Counted from the stretch's first letter, positions 26,312 to 36,498 are shown. The stretch is DNA of 64,000 nucleotides from Christiangramia lutea (GCF_022489035.1 NZ_JAKVTV010000003.1:434001-498000); one strand, 5' to 3'. The notes: generated from the sequence alone by a model not told the origin. Numbers and translations: made by a program.

Positions 26312-27910
26312 TTGGAATTTACCTTTTTTAAAAGAAATAAAATTCTTGAAATTTCTAATTATAGGAAACTATTAATTTCTATAATTTTCATTTTTTGCAC
26401 TGGATACTTTTTTTCAAAGATTTTCTTTGGTGTCGATTTTAGTGATAGCTTTTTTCATCTCAATCAGGCTTTGCATTTTTTTGAAGCTGAAAATAGTTAC
26501 ACCTTTTTTCTAAGTTCCTTGATAATAAAAGCCTACTTAGAAATTTTCGGTAAGGGTGTTTTAGGAGTTCGTTTTTTTAACGCCTTATTACTGTTTTCAT
26601 CTATCTTAATTCCTATCTTCCTAATAAAGGGAAGAAATTTAAAATGGAAATATCTTCTCGCATCGGGCGTCATTCTAATTCTTTACACTCCATTAAATGC
26701 AAATATTTTGGGTTATGATACCTTAAGTGTTTTTTTTATAAGTATAGTATTTTTTTTCAGCGCTAAATTTCTTGAGCGGGGAAAAATTGCATACTTAGTA
26801 GCTTTATCGGTGATTACCTGCCTTTCTGTTTTTATTAGACTTCCAAATCTTATCCTGATCCCAATTATTTTTGTTTTTCTTATTTCGGGAAATTCTATCA
26901 GGAAAAAACAGGTTAGAAATAGTATTATTTTCCTTTTTATAACTACTTCCTTTTTAATTTTAGGTTATCTAATTCTATACTATAATTTTAATTTTTCTGT
27001 ATTTGCCTCTATCAATAAAATTCACAACCCAAGTTCCCTAATAGCTAATTATACTAAAGCCTTACCAGATTTATTTTTAGCATGTGGATTCATCACTACA
27101 ATATGGTTTGGACTTCACTATTCCTGGAATTTCCAGAATAGGCTAATGAAATTTAGTTCCATCGTTTTCTTATTAATTTTTTCAGGAATAATTATATCCA
27201 AATATTTTCTGCATACCAGGTATAGTTCGGGGTATTCTTATTTTCTATTTGGATTTTCTTTTATCCTAGTTTGGATTTCGCTGAGCCAGAAAAAATTAAA
27301 AAAAAATCCAAATCTTTTTAGAATTTTGATGCTAGCTTTTTGCCTCTTATGGGTAATACCATTTGGATCAGGGACTGGGTTTTTGAAAATTTCTTTTCTC
27401 ATAGTTTTATTACCTTACTTGCTCACCAAGATAAGTTTAATAACCCCTTTGTTCACCTTTTTAATTGTAATTATTCCATTTTCTCTCGTTGAAAATATAG
27501 GGAACTTTTATGAGGATGAATCGATCTTTAAATTGGAGAAAACTACAGAGGTAAAAGAATTAGCCCACATCCGAACAAATCCTATACGTGCTAAATTGAT
27601 AGATCAGGTAATTGATGAAGTTGTAGCGCTCAGGAAGGAAGAGGTTAAGGTCAATTTTTACGGAAATAAAAGCCAATTATTCACCTATCTTTTTCCTGAT
27701 TCCGCTTTTACTTATAATTTCTTTCAGGAACCAACGGGAATAAAACAGCATATGAACAGGGTAAGTTTAGGAATGCCTAATGCCATATTCTATATTGGAA
27801 ATTATCCAAGAGACTTTGATTCTTCAAAAAACTTTAAATTAGAACAAATTTTGCTTTCTCATGGTTATGAAAAAGTTGAAAAGGATTCATTTTTCTACTA
27901 CATGAAATAG
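26312..27910 (+). CDS. GT-C-type polytopic membrane glycosyltransferase (putative)
   Basis: 532 residues starting at a TTG, as no ATG lies nearby in frame. There are about ten to twelve membrane segments. The first external loop has GVDFSDSFFHLNQALHFF, with acidic residues where GT-C fold enzymes such as the PMT/GT39 group keep their catalytic Asp. The C-terminal about 130 residues are soluble. It probably transfers a sugar from a lipid carrier on the outer side of the inner membrane. The gene is very AT-rich compared with upstream DNA and marks the start of the polysaccharide region. Confidence 0.6.
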   Translation: MEFTFFKRNKILEISNYRKLLISIIFIFCTGYFFSKIFFGVDFSDSFFHLNQALHFFEAENSYTFFLSSLIIKAYLEIFGKGVLGVRFFNALLLFSSILIPIFLIKGRNLKWKYLLASGVILILYTPLNANILGYDTLSVFFISIVFFFSAKFLERGKIAYLVALSVITCLSVFIRLPNLILIPIIFVFLISGNSIRKKQVRNSIIFLFITTSFLILGYLILYYNFNFSVFASINKIHNPSSLIANYTKALPDLFLACGFITTIWFGLHYSWNFQNRLMKFSSIVFLLIFSGIIISKYFLHTRYSSGYSYFLFGFSFILVWISLSQKKLKKNPNLFRILMLAFCLLWVIPFGSGTGFLKISFLIVLLPYLLTKISLITPLFTFLIVIIPFSLVENIGNFYEDESIFKLEKTTEVKELAHIRTNPIRAKLIDQVIDEVVALRKEEVKVNFYGNKSQLFTYLFPDSAFTYNFFQEPTGIKQHMNRVSLGMPNAIFYIGNYPRDFDSSKNFKLEQILLSHGYEKVEKDSFFYYMK

Positions 27911-27926
27911 TTTAGTTTATATATCG

Positions 27927-28904
27927 TCAATCGAAAAGATTTTTGACTTTTTTTAAAATTGAGACTGATGTCTTTCTATTTCTAATTTCATTTTCATATT
28001 TCTTGGTGGTTCCATATAATGGCCGTTTTCTGGCATCTTCTAAATTCTGATCAAATATCGATCTAAAAAAAACTATCAATCGTTCTTCGCTAAATTCTTC
28101 AGGAATCCGATTTTTAATAAAGACAGGCTCAGATAATATTGAATTATAAAGCTCTTCATTCTGATCGATCTCTTTAACTTTTTTCACTACTTCATCAAAA
28201 TTTTTAAAATTGTGACAGTTGATCATAGCCTTAGGATTAAAGTCCTTTTCAATCAAAGGATTTCCCCAATAAATAGGAATGGTTTTAGAAATAAATGCAT
28301 GCATTATTTTTTCAGTAGTATAACCATTTGCAGAACTATTTTCGAAAGCAATACTGAATTTACATCTGGACTGAAAATCTAATTTTGAATACATCCAGTC
28401 TTTGGAATACCTTCCACCGATATCTATTTTTATATTATTTAAATGTGACCCAGGAGAACTCACCGTTTTATAATCACTAAGCATTTCAAAAAATTGGTCC
28501 CTGGCTGGATTGGCCTGTCCATTTGCATAGATGAAATTGCAGAAATATTGTTTGGATTTTACTGACTGAGAAATTATTTTTTTTGAATCTAAAAGCTGGT
28601 TAAACTGATCCCGAACCAGAACAAAATTTGGAAATCTTAAGTATCGATCTTCGAAATTTATGTAGTGAAAACCAATGGCATAATCACATAAATTAAAATC
28701 TGGAACGAGGTTTTCTCCTGTATAATAGATTCTGATGCAATTAAAGTTAAGGAAATCTCTACCATAGCATGAGTATATTAGAAAATCGGGATCATTTTTT
28801 TGGACCTTAACCGTATATATTTCTGAAAGAATATCTAAAAAATAGTTGCTCTTTGGATCGAAACCTTCGTAGAAATCAGTAAACCAAATTTTAATTGTTT
28901 TCAT
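27927..28904 (-). CDS. GT10 family alpha-1,3/1,4-fucosyltransferase-like glycosyltransferase
   Basis: 325 residues, cytoplasmic. The GT10 signature is clear: FSIAFENSSANGYTTEK (about 183-199) followed by IPIYWGNP, the nucleotide-sugar pocket that binds GDP-fucose. GRYSKDW before it is also typical. It would add fucose to a growing glycan. No GDP-fucose synthesis genes (gmd, fcl) are in the window. It is on the minus strand, the same direction as the GT23-like gene at 29018. Confidence 0.85.
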   Translation of the reverse strand: MKTIKIWFTDFYEGFDPKSNYFLDILSEIYTVKVQKNDPDFLIYSCYGRDFLNFNCIRIYYTGENLVPDFNLCDYAIGFHYINFEDRYLRFPNFVLVRDQFNQLLDSKKIISQSVKSKQYFCNFIYANGQANPARDQFFEMLSDYKTVSSPGSHLNNIKIDIGGRYSKDWMYSKLDFQSRCKFSIAFENSSANGYTTEKIMHAFISKTIPIYWGNPLIEKDFNPKAMINCHNFKNFDEVVKKVKEIDQNEELYNSILSEPVFIKNRIPEEFSEERLIVFFRSIFDQNLEDARKRPLYGTTKKYENEIRNRKTSVSILKKVKNLFD

Positions 28905-29017
28905 TTAGGAATTTCAATTGATAATATGGAAGATATAAATTTTATCGGTTTCCGAACATCATGGATTTATGTTAACGACTTTAAATAAAATCTAAACTTT
29001 TTATTCTCGGTATGCTA

Positions 29018-29950
29018 TTACCATAAAACCCAGTTATCATAATCAATACAACTGCAATTTTCCTCACCAATCCTCATACCCATAAACATTCCTGGATTTG
29101 AACTATATGTGCCAATAAAATGATTTGATTTCGCACATAGATCTATACTAGCCAAAAGTTTTAAATGTTTCAGGTACTTTTCATGTTTATCATACTTTTT
29201 AAAATCTGAATGCCTATAACCTTTTTCAGTAGGGGAGCATAAAGTTCTGAAATTCCAATCAGGATAGTTTTTTTCTAGTTCTTTAATTACTTTATAATCG
29301 TCTGTAAGAATAAACGCATTTTTAGAAAAATTTACCAAGGCAGCTTTTTCAATATATTTTTGAAAACTATATGTAGTGCTTTCAATGTTTTTATCGCCAG
29401 ACCGAATATGAATACTAATGTAATCTCGAGGTAGCTCAACAGAACTTTTATACTTTTTGATTATTTTTTCTGAATTGGGTTTATATCTCCAGATTATGGG
29501 AATTATTGTTCTTGTAACTTGTAATAAGGAAGAATCCTTCAAACCAAGATCAGGAAAAGTGAATTTTTTATTTGAAAATTGACTGTTTCTGAAGGAATTC
29601 CAGATATCCTGAGTTAGAAACTCATTACCAGTAATCACTTTTAAAAGTTTAGGAGGTAATTTCTTGCTGTTTTTAACCTGGTTAGCCCTTCTGTTATAAC
29701 GTTGATGTAAATAAAATTCAGTTTGGTCACAAAAGGGGAGAAAGAAATCGTTCCACCCATTATTCAACGAAAAGTTTCCTTTTTTAGAATATAAGGTGAA
29801 TTTAATCCTATTATCCAGGCAATAAATCATGGCAAGGATCATATTATTAAATTCTGAAAAAAAACCAGCTTCGGCGCCCAAATGGAAAGTTAGCTTTTTA
29901 TCAAATGAATTATTTAATGATCTATATTTTTTTAGTAAATGAGGTTCCAT
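29018..29950 (-). CDS. GT23/NodZ-like fucosyltransferase-fold protein
   Basis: 310 residues. HIRSGDK (His181-Arg183) matches the GDP-fucose-binding H-x-R-x-G-D-K motif of the alpha-1,6- and alpha-1,2-fucosyltransferase superfamily, and FIGTYSSNPGMFM (about 278-290) resembles the FUT8/NodZ FxGTxSS motif. AEAGFFSEFNNMILAM near the N-terminus also fits. It probably transfers fucose. The exact linkage and GT family (23 rather than 11) are inference. It pairs with the GT10 gene. Confidence 0.7.
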   Translation of the reverse strand: MEPHLLKKYRSLNNSFDKKLTFHLGAEAGFFSEFNNMILAMIYCLDNRIKFTLYSKKGNFSLNNGWNDFFLPFCDQTEFYLHQRYNRRANQVKNSKKLPPKLLKVITGNEFLTQDIWNSFRNSQFSNKKFTFPDLGLKDSSLLQVTRTIIPIIWRYKPNSEKIIKKYKSSVELPRDYISIHIRSGDKNIESTTYSFQKYIEKAALVNFSKNAFILTDDYKVIKELEKNYPDWNFRTLCSPTEKGYRHSDFKKYDKHEKYLKHLKLLASIDLCAKSNHFIGTYSSNPGMFMGMRIGEENCSCIDYDNWVLW

Positions 29951-30080
29951 AAAGGTAATTTGGACAATGAACGGGGAAAATAAGGAAGTTGAATGAATCT
30001 ATAGCATTATATGTTTTCTTTTGAAAGCATTTATATTTGATACATTAAATCAAAATTCTCTTTTTTTAGGTTTGTTGTTT

Positions 30081-30114
30081 TTGAATTCAAGATTAATAAA
30101 AAGTGATACATTCG
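30081..30114 (+). promoter_or_regulatory. Candidate promoter of the long polysaccharide operon
   Basis: TTTTTG (ending 30083) and TACATTCG (30107-30114) are 23 bases apart, one mismatch from the -7 consensus. This lies in the 211-base gap before the first + strand gene of the operon (30162); nothing else is seen there. Confidence 0.35.
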
Positions 30115-30161
30115 TAACACAATTGTCATTTTTAAAGTAACTAAATAAGAAGACTAAATTA

Positions 30162-31598
30162 ATGTCTTTAAGGAGAAAAGCTACTCGTGGGCTCGTCTGG
30201 ACCTTTACGCAACAATTCGGAAATCAGCTAATAGGATTCCTTGTCTCATTAATTTTGGCAAGAATCTTAATGCCCGAACAATTTGGGCTAATAGGTATGA
30301 TTTCAGTTGTAATGGCAGTAGCGAACTCACTTCTAGATGGAGGCACTACGAACTCTCTAATTCGTGATCCTGATTGTGAGGAATCAGATTATTCTACCGT
30401 ATTTTTTTTTCATTTCGGAGTAAGTATTTTAATGTACGGCATGATCTATATTTCATCCCCATTGATTGCCGAATTTTACGAACAGCCAGTACTCGTTAAA
30501 ATAACAAGAGTATATAGTATTAGCATTATTATCAATGCACTTTCCATAGTTCAATTCGCAAAATTGACTAAAAAAATGGATTTTAAGACTCAAACTATTA
30601 TTAGTATCCCTTCGGTTATTTTTGGGGGTGTGATAGGTATTTGGATGGCATACTCTGGTTACGGTGTTTGGAGTTTAGTTTTTAGTAATTTAGCCACAGT
30701 TAAAGTCAAAACCATTCAAATATGGGGTTATTCAAAATGGATTCCAATATTTGCTTTTGAACGTGATAAATTCTTAAAGCATTTTGATTACGGTTACAAA
30801 TTGACAATCTCAGATCTACTGAATAGAATTTTTAACAATATATTTTTAATAGCAATAGGAAAGTATTTCTCTGCGGCTCAGGTTGGATTTTATACAAGGG
30901 CTGAAACTATGAATCAATTACCTGTGCGAAATATTTCACGTACTCTTGAAAAGGTCACCTTTCCTTTATTCGTTAGTATTCAAAATGATGATAAACGATT
31001 AAAACGGGTTTACAAGCAAATCATGCAGATGGTCGTTTACGTTGTGAGTCCTTTTTTAATTTACCTTGCTATACTGGCAGAGCCAGTTTTCAGATTTTTG
31101 TTTACAGAAAAATGGTTGCCCGCTGTACCATATTTTCAAATTCTTTGTGTGACCGGATTGATATATCCCTTACATTCCTATAATCTTGATATTTTGAATG
31201 TAAAGGGGAGGAGTGATCTTTTCTTAAAGATTGAAATAATGAAAAAGTTATTAATACTCATTAGTTTGGTAATAACTGTTCCAATGGGTATTAAAGAAAT
31301 CTTGTATGGTCAGGTTATTATTTCAATTATTGCATTTTTTATTAATGCAGGTTATACGGGGAAATTTATAGGCTACAATGCATTTGATCAATTAAAGGAC
31401 GTTATTCCACTGTATTTGTTTTCATGTGCTATTGGGGTAGCTGTCTTTATACTCGATAATAAAGTTTTATACGATCAATCAGATATAATTCGAATCTTTT
31501 CCGGAGGCTTCGTAGGCCTTATTAGTTATTTTGGATTATCTAAAATATTTAAATTGAACATATTTGTTGAATTAAACAAAATGATTGCGAAGAGATGA
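30162..31598 (+). CDS. Wzx/WzxC-type polysaccharide flippase, copy 1
   Basis: 478 residues, MOP-superfamily transporter with about 12-14 membrane helices. The start GLVWTFTQQFGNQLIGFLVS and the central FRFLFTEKWLPAVPYFQIL are hallmarks of the WzxC/lipopolysaccharide-exporter branch. It flips undecaprenyl-linked repeat units across the inner membrane. It overlaps the next gene by 4 bases (ATGA). A close paralog is at 42498, also followed by an aminotransferase. Confidence 0.88.
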   Translation: MSLRRKATRGLVWTFTQQFGNQLIGFLVSLILARILMPEQFGLIGMISVVMAVANSLLDGGTTNSLIRDPDCEESDYSTVFFFHFGVSILMYGMIYISSPLIAEFYEQPVLVKITRVYSISIIINALSIVQFAKLTKKMDFKTQTIISIPSVIFGGVIGIWMAYSGYGVWSLVFSNLATVKVKTIQIWGYSKWIPIFAFERDKFLKHFDYGYKLTISDLLNRIFNNIFLIAIGKYFSAAQVGFYTRAETMNQLPVRNISRTLEKVTFPLFVSIQNDDKRLKRVYKQIMQMVVYVVSPFLIYLAILAEPVFRFLFTEKWLPAVPYFQILCVTGLIYPLHSYNLDILNVKGRSDLFLKIEIMKKLLILISLVITVPMGIKEILYGQVIISIIAFFINAGYTGKFIGYNAFDQLKDVIPLYLFSCAIGVAVFILDNKVLYDQSDIIRIFSGGFVGLISYFGLSKIFKLNIFVELNKMIAKR

Positions 31599-32668
31599 TT
31601 CCTGTTACAAAAACATTTTTACCTCCTAAAGAGGAATACCATAAATTTTTAAATGAAATTTGGGAATCAAATCAAATTGCCAATGGCGGGACTTTGCATC
31701 AAAAACTTAGGGAAGAATTAAAGTCGTACCTGAAAGTTGAAAATATAATTCTTACAGCCAATGGTACCCTGCCTTTGCAGATAGCCTTAAAATCATTGGC
31801 AAAAAATGGTGAAGTAATTACTACTCCTTTTAGTTATGTGGCTTCAACCTCTTCTATAATTTGGGAAAACTGTACTCCAGTTTTTGTAGATATACATCCA
31901 GAATATTTAACAATCGATGAAACGAAAATTGAGGCTGCTATTACCGAAAAAACCACAGCTATTTTAGCAACCCATGTTTTCGGGAATCCTTGTAATATTG
32001 AGGTGATTGATAAAATCGCTAAAAAGCATAAATTAAAAGTTATTTATGATGCAGCACATTGTTTTGGGGTGAAATATAAGGATACTTCTTTATTTAATTA
32101 TGGTGATGTAAGTAGCTGTAGTTTTCATGCAACCAAATTATTTCATACCGGCGAAGGTGGAGCAATGTTTTGCAGAGACGAAAAACTCTATAATGAGTTA
32201 TTTTACAGGCACAATTTTGGACATGACGGTCCGGATAAATTTCAAGGTTTAGGTATAAATGCCAAACTGAGTGAACTCCAGGCTGGGATGGGTTTAGCAG
32301 TTTTACCTTATGTTGAAAAAAACATTGCTAATCGAAGAGAGATTTTGAATATCTATGATACAGAATTAGACTTTACAAATATTCGGCGGCTCAAAATCAG
32401 AGAGAATACTACGTGGAATTTTGCATATTATCCTATTATATTTCAATCCGAAAAAAATCTTTAAGAAGTTACATGAGAATTTAATAAACAGGAAATATTT
32501 CCGATAAGGTATTTTTATCCATCATTAAATAAATTACCTTATTTAGAAACTGATGAGCATTTGAAAATTTCTGAAGAAATTTCTGAAAAAATTTTATGTT
32601 TTCCAGTTTATCAAGAGCTTAGCCAATTCAAATTATTTGAAATTGTTTCCATCATTAATCAGTACTAA
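31595..32668 (+). pseudogene. DegT/DnrJ/EryC1 aminotransferase, frame broken near the C-terminus
   Basis: A PLP sugar aminotransferase frame runs from 31595 to a TAA at 32462-32464 (289 residues) with intact Lys181 in SFHATKLFHTGEGGA. Coding similarity to the intact copy at 44605 continues to 32668 (RYFYPSLN, ILCFPVYQ). Removing one A from the seven-A run at 32451-32457 and adding one T to the run at 32480-32482 restores a 357-residue protein aligned end to end with its 358-residue paralog. Either two compensating indels inactivated this copy, or both are base-calling errors at homopolymers. The truncated product lacks the C-terminal domain and is probably inactive. Confidence 0.75.
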
Positions 32669-32747
32669 TTGATATAGATAGTTACATAAATTAATATTTT
32701 TGGCAATTCTTTAAGATTCAAATTATCTCTTGTTCTATTTGATATTT

Positions 32748-32755
32748 TATATTTG
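32748..32755 (+). promoter_or_regulatory. Candidate -7 element before epimerase gene
   Basis: An exact TATATTTG lies 32 bases before the start at 32787. A TTG at 32730-32732 is only 15 bases upstream, shorter than usual. The gap also contains two similar stretches, TGGCAATTCTTTAA (32701) and TTGCCAATTCTTAAA (32753). Confidence 0.35.
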
Positions 32756-32786
32756 CCAATTCTTAAAATGTTAAAAAATAAATATC

Positions 32787-33788
32787 TTGATTACTGAAAT
32801 TCAGAAAGAAAAAATTTCTAATTCGAGAATATTGGTTACTGGTGGAGCTGGTTTTATAGGTTCTAATCTGTGTGAAAAACTAATTGATCTAGGAGCCAAG
32901 GTTACCTGTTTAGATAATTTTGCGACCGGTCATAGAAAAAATCTGGAAGCTTTTGAAAATAATCCCAGGTTCCAATTGATAGAAGGAGATATAAGAGACC
33001 TGGAAACCTGTCGGAAAGCAGCTAATGGAATTGATTATATCCTGCATGAAGCAGCCTTAGGATCGGTTCCAAGATCCTTAAAGGATCCAATTACCAGTAA
33101 TGAGGTAAATGTATCCGGATTTTTAAATATGCTTGTAGCAGCCAAAGAATCGGGAGTGAAACGTTTCGTATATGCAGCGAGTTCATCTACTTACGGGGAT
33201 TCAGAAAACCTTCCTAAGGTGGAAGATAAGATTGGCAAACCCCTTTCCCCATACGCCATAACTAAATATGTGAATGAATTGTATGCAGATATTTTTAAAG
33301 ATGCATATAATCTTGATACGATAGGGCTTAGGTATTTTAATGTATTTGGTCGTAAGCAGGATCCTAATGGAGCATACGCAGCAGTTATACCGAAATTCGT
33401 AATGCAGTTTATGAAACATGAAAGCCCGGTTATAAATGGTGATGGAACTTACTCCAGAGATTTTACCTATATAGACAATGTGGTTCAAATGAATCTACTG
33501 GCCATTTCTTCAGATAATCCAAAGGCTTTAAACGAAGTTTATAATACAGCAGTTGGCGACAGAACTAATTTGCTTGAATTAACTCAGTTGTTAAAAAAAC
33601 ATCTTTCAGAATATGATTCTGAAATATCTAGAGTTGAAATAAAACATGGTCCCAACAGGCCAGGGGATATACCTCATTCTTTAGCTTCGGTTGAAAAGGC
33701 AAAAAAATTACTCAATTATAGCCCTACACATAAAATTGAAGCTGGACTTAAAGAGGCAGTTTCCTGGTATTGGAATAATTTAAAATAA
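32787..33788 (+). CDS. NAD-dependent UDP-N-acetylhexosamine C4-epimerase (WbpP/TviC-like)
   Basis: 333 residues, starting at TTG. This is an extended short-chain dehydrogenase: TGGAGFIGSNLCEKL binds NAD near the N-terminus, and the catalytic Ser/Tyr-x3-Lys appear in ASSSTYGD and SPYAITK. FATGHRKNLE and the C-terminal pattern resemble the WbpP/TviC group acting on UDP-GlcNAc or UDP-GlcNAcA. Paired with the next gene it should give UDP-GalNAcA, as in Vi-antigen synthesis. Confidence 0.8.
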   Translation: MITEIQKEKISNSRILVTGGAGFIGSNLCEKLIDLGAKVTCLDNFATGHRKNLEAFENNPRFQLIEGDIRDLETCRKAANGIDYILHEAALGSVPRSLKDPITSNEVNVSGFLNMLVAAKESGVKRFVYAASSSTYGDSENLPKVEDKIGKPLSPYAITKYVNELYADIFKDAYNLDTIGLRYFNVFGRKQDPNGAYAAVIPKFVMQFMKHESPVINGDGTYSRDFTYIDNVVQMNLLAISSDNPKALNEVYNTAVGDRTNLLELTQLLKKHLSEYDSEISRVEIKHGPNRPGDIPHSLASVEKAKKLLNYSPTHKIEAGLKEAVSWYWNNLK

Positions 33789-33799
33789 GAAATAATTTA

Positions 33800-35080
33800 A
33801 TGGCAAATAAAAAAATAGCAGTTATTGGTCTGGGTTACGTTGGCCTTCCGCTTGCCAGGCTTTTTGCAACAAGATATCCTGTGGTTGGATTCGACATAAA
33901 CCAACATCGCGTTCAGGAATTAATGAACGGAAAAGATTCTACTCTGGAAGTAGAAAATGATTTGTTGCAATCAGTTTTAAAAGATAAAAACTCAGATGAA
34001 AATGGTCTTTTTTGCACTGCAGATTTAAATGAGATTAGTGATTGTAATTATTATATCATCACGGTTCCAACACCTGTAGATAAAAATAACAGGCCAGATC
34101 TTACTCCGTTATATAAGTCAAGCGAGACAGTTGCGAATGTACTGAAAAAAGGAGATGTGGTTATTTACGAATCAACGGTATATCCTGGAGTTACTGAAGA
34201 TGAATGTGTGCCAGTTCTAGAAAAGAAGAGTGGTTTAAAATTTAATGAAGACTTTTTTGTAGGCTATTCTCCAGAAAGGATTAATCCAGGGGATAAGGAG
34301 CATACGGTAGAAAAAATATTGAAGGTTACAGCTGGTTCCACACCGGAAATTGGAGAAAAAGTAAATGATCTATATGCTGAAGTCATTTCAGCAGGAACTC
34401 ATTTGGCACCTACAATTAAAGTAGCTGAGGCGGCAAAAGTAATTGAAAACTCTCAAAGAGATATAAATATTGCATTTGTAAACGAGCTTGCGAAAATATT
34501 CAACATGATGAATATTGATACCCAGGCGGTTCTAGAAGCTGCAGGGACAAAATGGAATTTTCTGCCATTTAAACCAGGTCTAGTAGGTGGTCATTGTATT
34601 GGTGTAGATCCTTATTATCTGGCTCAAAAAGCTCAGGAAATTGGATATCATCCGGAAATTATTCTTGCCGGAAGAAGAATGAATGATTCTATGGGGCAAT
34701 ATGTAGCTAGTGAGGTGGTGAAGCTAATGTTGCAAAATGATATAAAAGTAAAAGGATCCAATATTCTGGTTCTTGGAATAACTTTTAAGGAGAATTGCCC
34801 GGATGTTAGAAACACTAAGGTAGTAGACGTTGTAAAGTCCTTAAAAGAGTACGGAGTTAATTTAACGATCTTTGATCCTTTAGCGAATCCAACGGAAGTT
34901 GAGCATGAATATGGGCTTCAAACTACATCAAATTTACCTAAGGCTAAGTTCGACGCAGTTGTATTAGCCGTGGCACACAAAGAATTTATGGCCATAGATT
35001 TGAATGAGTTAAAATCTGATGGTGCGGTTGTATATGATGTTAAGGGGATTCTTGGAGATAAATGTGATAAGAAATTATAA
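33800..35080 (+). CDS. UDP-N-acetyl-hexosamine 6-dehydrogenase (WbpO/TviB-like)
   Basis: 426 residues. An N-terminal Rossmann domain (IAVIGLGYVGLPLARLFA) and a catalytic Cys in GLVGGHCIGVDPYYL are followed by the C-terminal UDP-binding domain (NDSMGQYVASEVV, TFKENCPDVRNTK). It oxidises the C6 hydroxyl of a UDP-HexNAc to a uronic acid with two NAD+. The N-terminal pattern fits the TviB/WbpO/VipA group rather than Ugd, which is encoded next door. It follows the epimerase by 11 bases. Confidence 0.85.
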   Translation: MANKKIAVIGLGYVGLPLARLFATRYPVVGFDINQHRVQELMNGKDSTLEVENDLLQSVLKDKNSDENGLFCTADLNEISDCNYYIITVPTPVDKNNRPDLTPLYKSSETVANVLKKGDVVIYESTVYPGVTEDECVPVLEKKSGLKFNEDFFVGYSPERINPGDKEHTVEKILKVTAGSTPEIGEKVNDLYAEVISAGTHLAPTIKVAEAAKVIENSQRDINIAFVNELAKIFNMMNIDTQAVLEAAGTKWNFLPFKPGLVGGHCIGVDPYYLAQKAQEIGYHPEIILAGRRMNDSMGQYVASEVVKLMLQNDIKVKGSNILVLGITFKENCPDVRNTKVVDVVKSLKEYGVNLTIFDPLANPTEVEHEYGLQTTSNLPKAKFDAVVLAVAHKEFMAIDLNELKSDGAVVYDVKGILGDKCDKKL

Positions 35081-35101
35081 TTAATTAAAGCACTACCAAT
35101 T

Positions 35102-36496
35102 TTGAAAATTAAGAATATTTGTTGTATCGGTGCAGGATATGTTGGAGGACCTACTATGGCAGTAATTGCTCAAAAATGTCCTGAAATTAATGTTACCGTT
35201 GTTGATATAAATGAAAAAAGAATTGAGGCGTGGAATGATGAGGATGTAGAAAACATACCAATTTACGAACCTGGTTTATCTGATGTAGTATCTGAAGCCA
35301 GAGGTCGTAATTTGTTTTTTTCAACAGATGTAGATGCGGCTATAGATCAGGCAGATATGATCTTTATTTCGGTGAATACACCTACCAAAACCTATGGAAT
35401 TGGGAAGGGTATGGCGGCTGATCTGAAGTATATTGAATTATGTGCAAGACAAATTGCCAGAGTAGCGAAAGACGATAAAATTGTAGTTGAAAAATCTACC
35501 TTACCGGTTAGAACCGCCCAGGCTTTAAAGAATATACTTGATAATACAGGAAATGGAGTTAATTATCAAATCCTATCGAATCCGGAATTCCTTGCAGAAG
35601 GAACGGCAGTAGATGATCTAATGGATCCAGATCGAGTATTGATTGGTGGAGATATTGATACTGAGGAAGGGAATGAAGCTGTGCAGGCTCTGGTTGATAT
35701 TTATGCTCACTGGATACCTGAAGATAAAATTTTAACTACGAATGTATGGTCTTCAGAGCTGTCTAAACTTACCGCGAATGCATTTTTAGCTCAGAGAGTT
35801 TCAAGTATTAACGCTATGTCTGAGTTGTGCGAGAAAACAGGTGCAGATGTAAGTGAGGTATCAAAAGCAGTTGGAATGGATTCGAGAATCGGATCCAAAT
35901 TTCTTAAATCTTCAGTTGGCTTTGGAGGTAGTTGTTTTCAAAAGGATATTTTGAACCTGGTCTACATCGCTAAATCTTTTGGATTAAACGAGGTTGCAGA
36001 CTACTGGCATCAAGTTATTCTTATGAATGATCACCAGAAGAAAAGGTTTGCAGCTAATATTGTTAAAACATTATTTAATACTGTATCTGGAAAGAAAATA
36101 GCTTTTCTAGGTTGGGCTTTCAAAAAAGACACTAACGATACCAGGGAGTCTTCTGCCATTTACGTAGCAGATTATCTATTAAATGAGCAGGCCGAAATAG
36201 TGGTTTATGATCCCAAGGTTAAAAAAGAACAAATATATGCAGATCTTGATTATTTAAATTCCAGGTCTGAGGAAGAGAATAGACAACGCGTAACCGTGGT
36301 TAATCAGCCTTACGAAGCTTGCCAGGATGCTCACGCTGTAGCTGTTTTAACAGAATGGGATGAGTTTGAAGGGTATGACTGGCAAAAAATTTATGATAAC
36401 ATGCTGAAACCGGCGTTCTTATTTGATGGTAGAAAATTATTGGATAGAAAAAAGAAGGAAGAAATCGGTTTCGAGTTTTATGCAATTGGATCGTAA
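35102..36496 (+). CDS. ugd: UDP-glucose 6-dehydrogenase
   Basis: 464 residues from a TTG start; there is no ATG before the dinucleotide-binding loop. [19 protein letters not shown] binds NAD, and the catalytic Cys lies in [18 protein letters not shown]. The length and the GGPTMA motif match the animal-like UGDH subgroup found in many Bacteroidota. It makes UDP-glucuronic acid, an acidic building block for the polymer. It sits between the UDP-GalNAcA genes and the sulfate activation module. Confidence 0.88.
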   Translation: MKIKNICCIGAGYVGGPTMAVIAQKCPEINVTVVDINEKRIEAWNDEDVENIPIYEPGLSDVVSEARGRNLFFSTDVDAAIDQADMIFISVNTPTKTYGIGKGMAADLKYIELCARQIARVAKDDKIVVEKSTLPVRTAQALKNILDNTGNGVNYQILSNPEFLAEGTAVDDLMDPDRVLIGGDIDTEEGNEAVQALVDIYAHWIPEDKILTTNVWSSELSKLTANAFLAQRVSSINAMSELCEKTGADVSEVSKAVGMDSRIGSKFLKSSVGFGGSCFQKDILNLVYIAKSFGLNEVADYWHQVILMNDHQKKRFAANIVKTLFNTVSGKKIAFLGWAFKKDTNDTRESSAIYVADYLLNEQAEIVVYDPKVKKEQIYADLDYLNSRSEEENRQRVTVVNQPYEACQDAHAVAVLTEWDEFEGYDWQKIYDNMLKPAFLFDGRKLLDRKKKEEIGFEFYAIGS

Positions 36497-36498
36497 TT

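Noticed and set aside
32440-32490. Programmed ribosomal frameshift in the aminotransferase
   Set aside because: Two shifts in opposite directions within about 30 bases would be needed, and the paralog needs none. Mutation or sequencing error is simpler.
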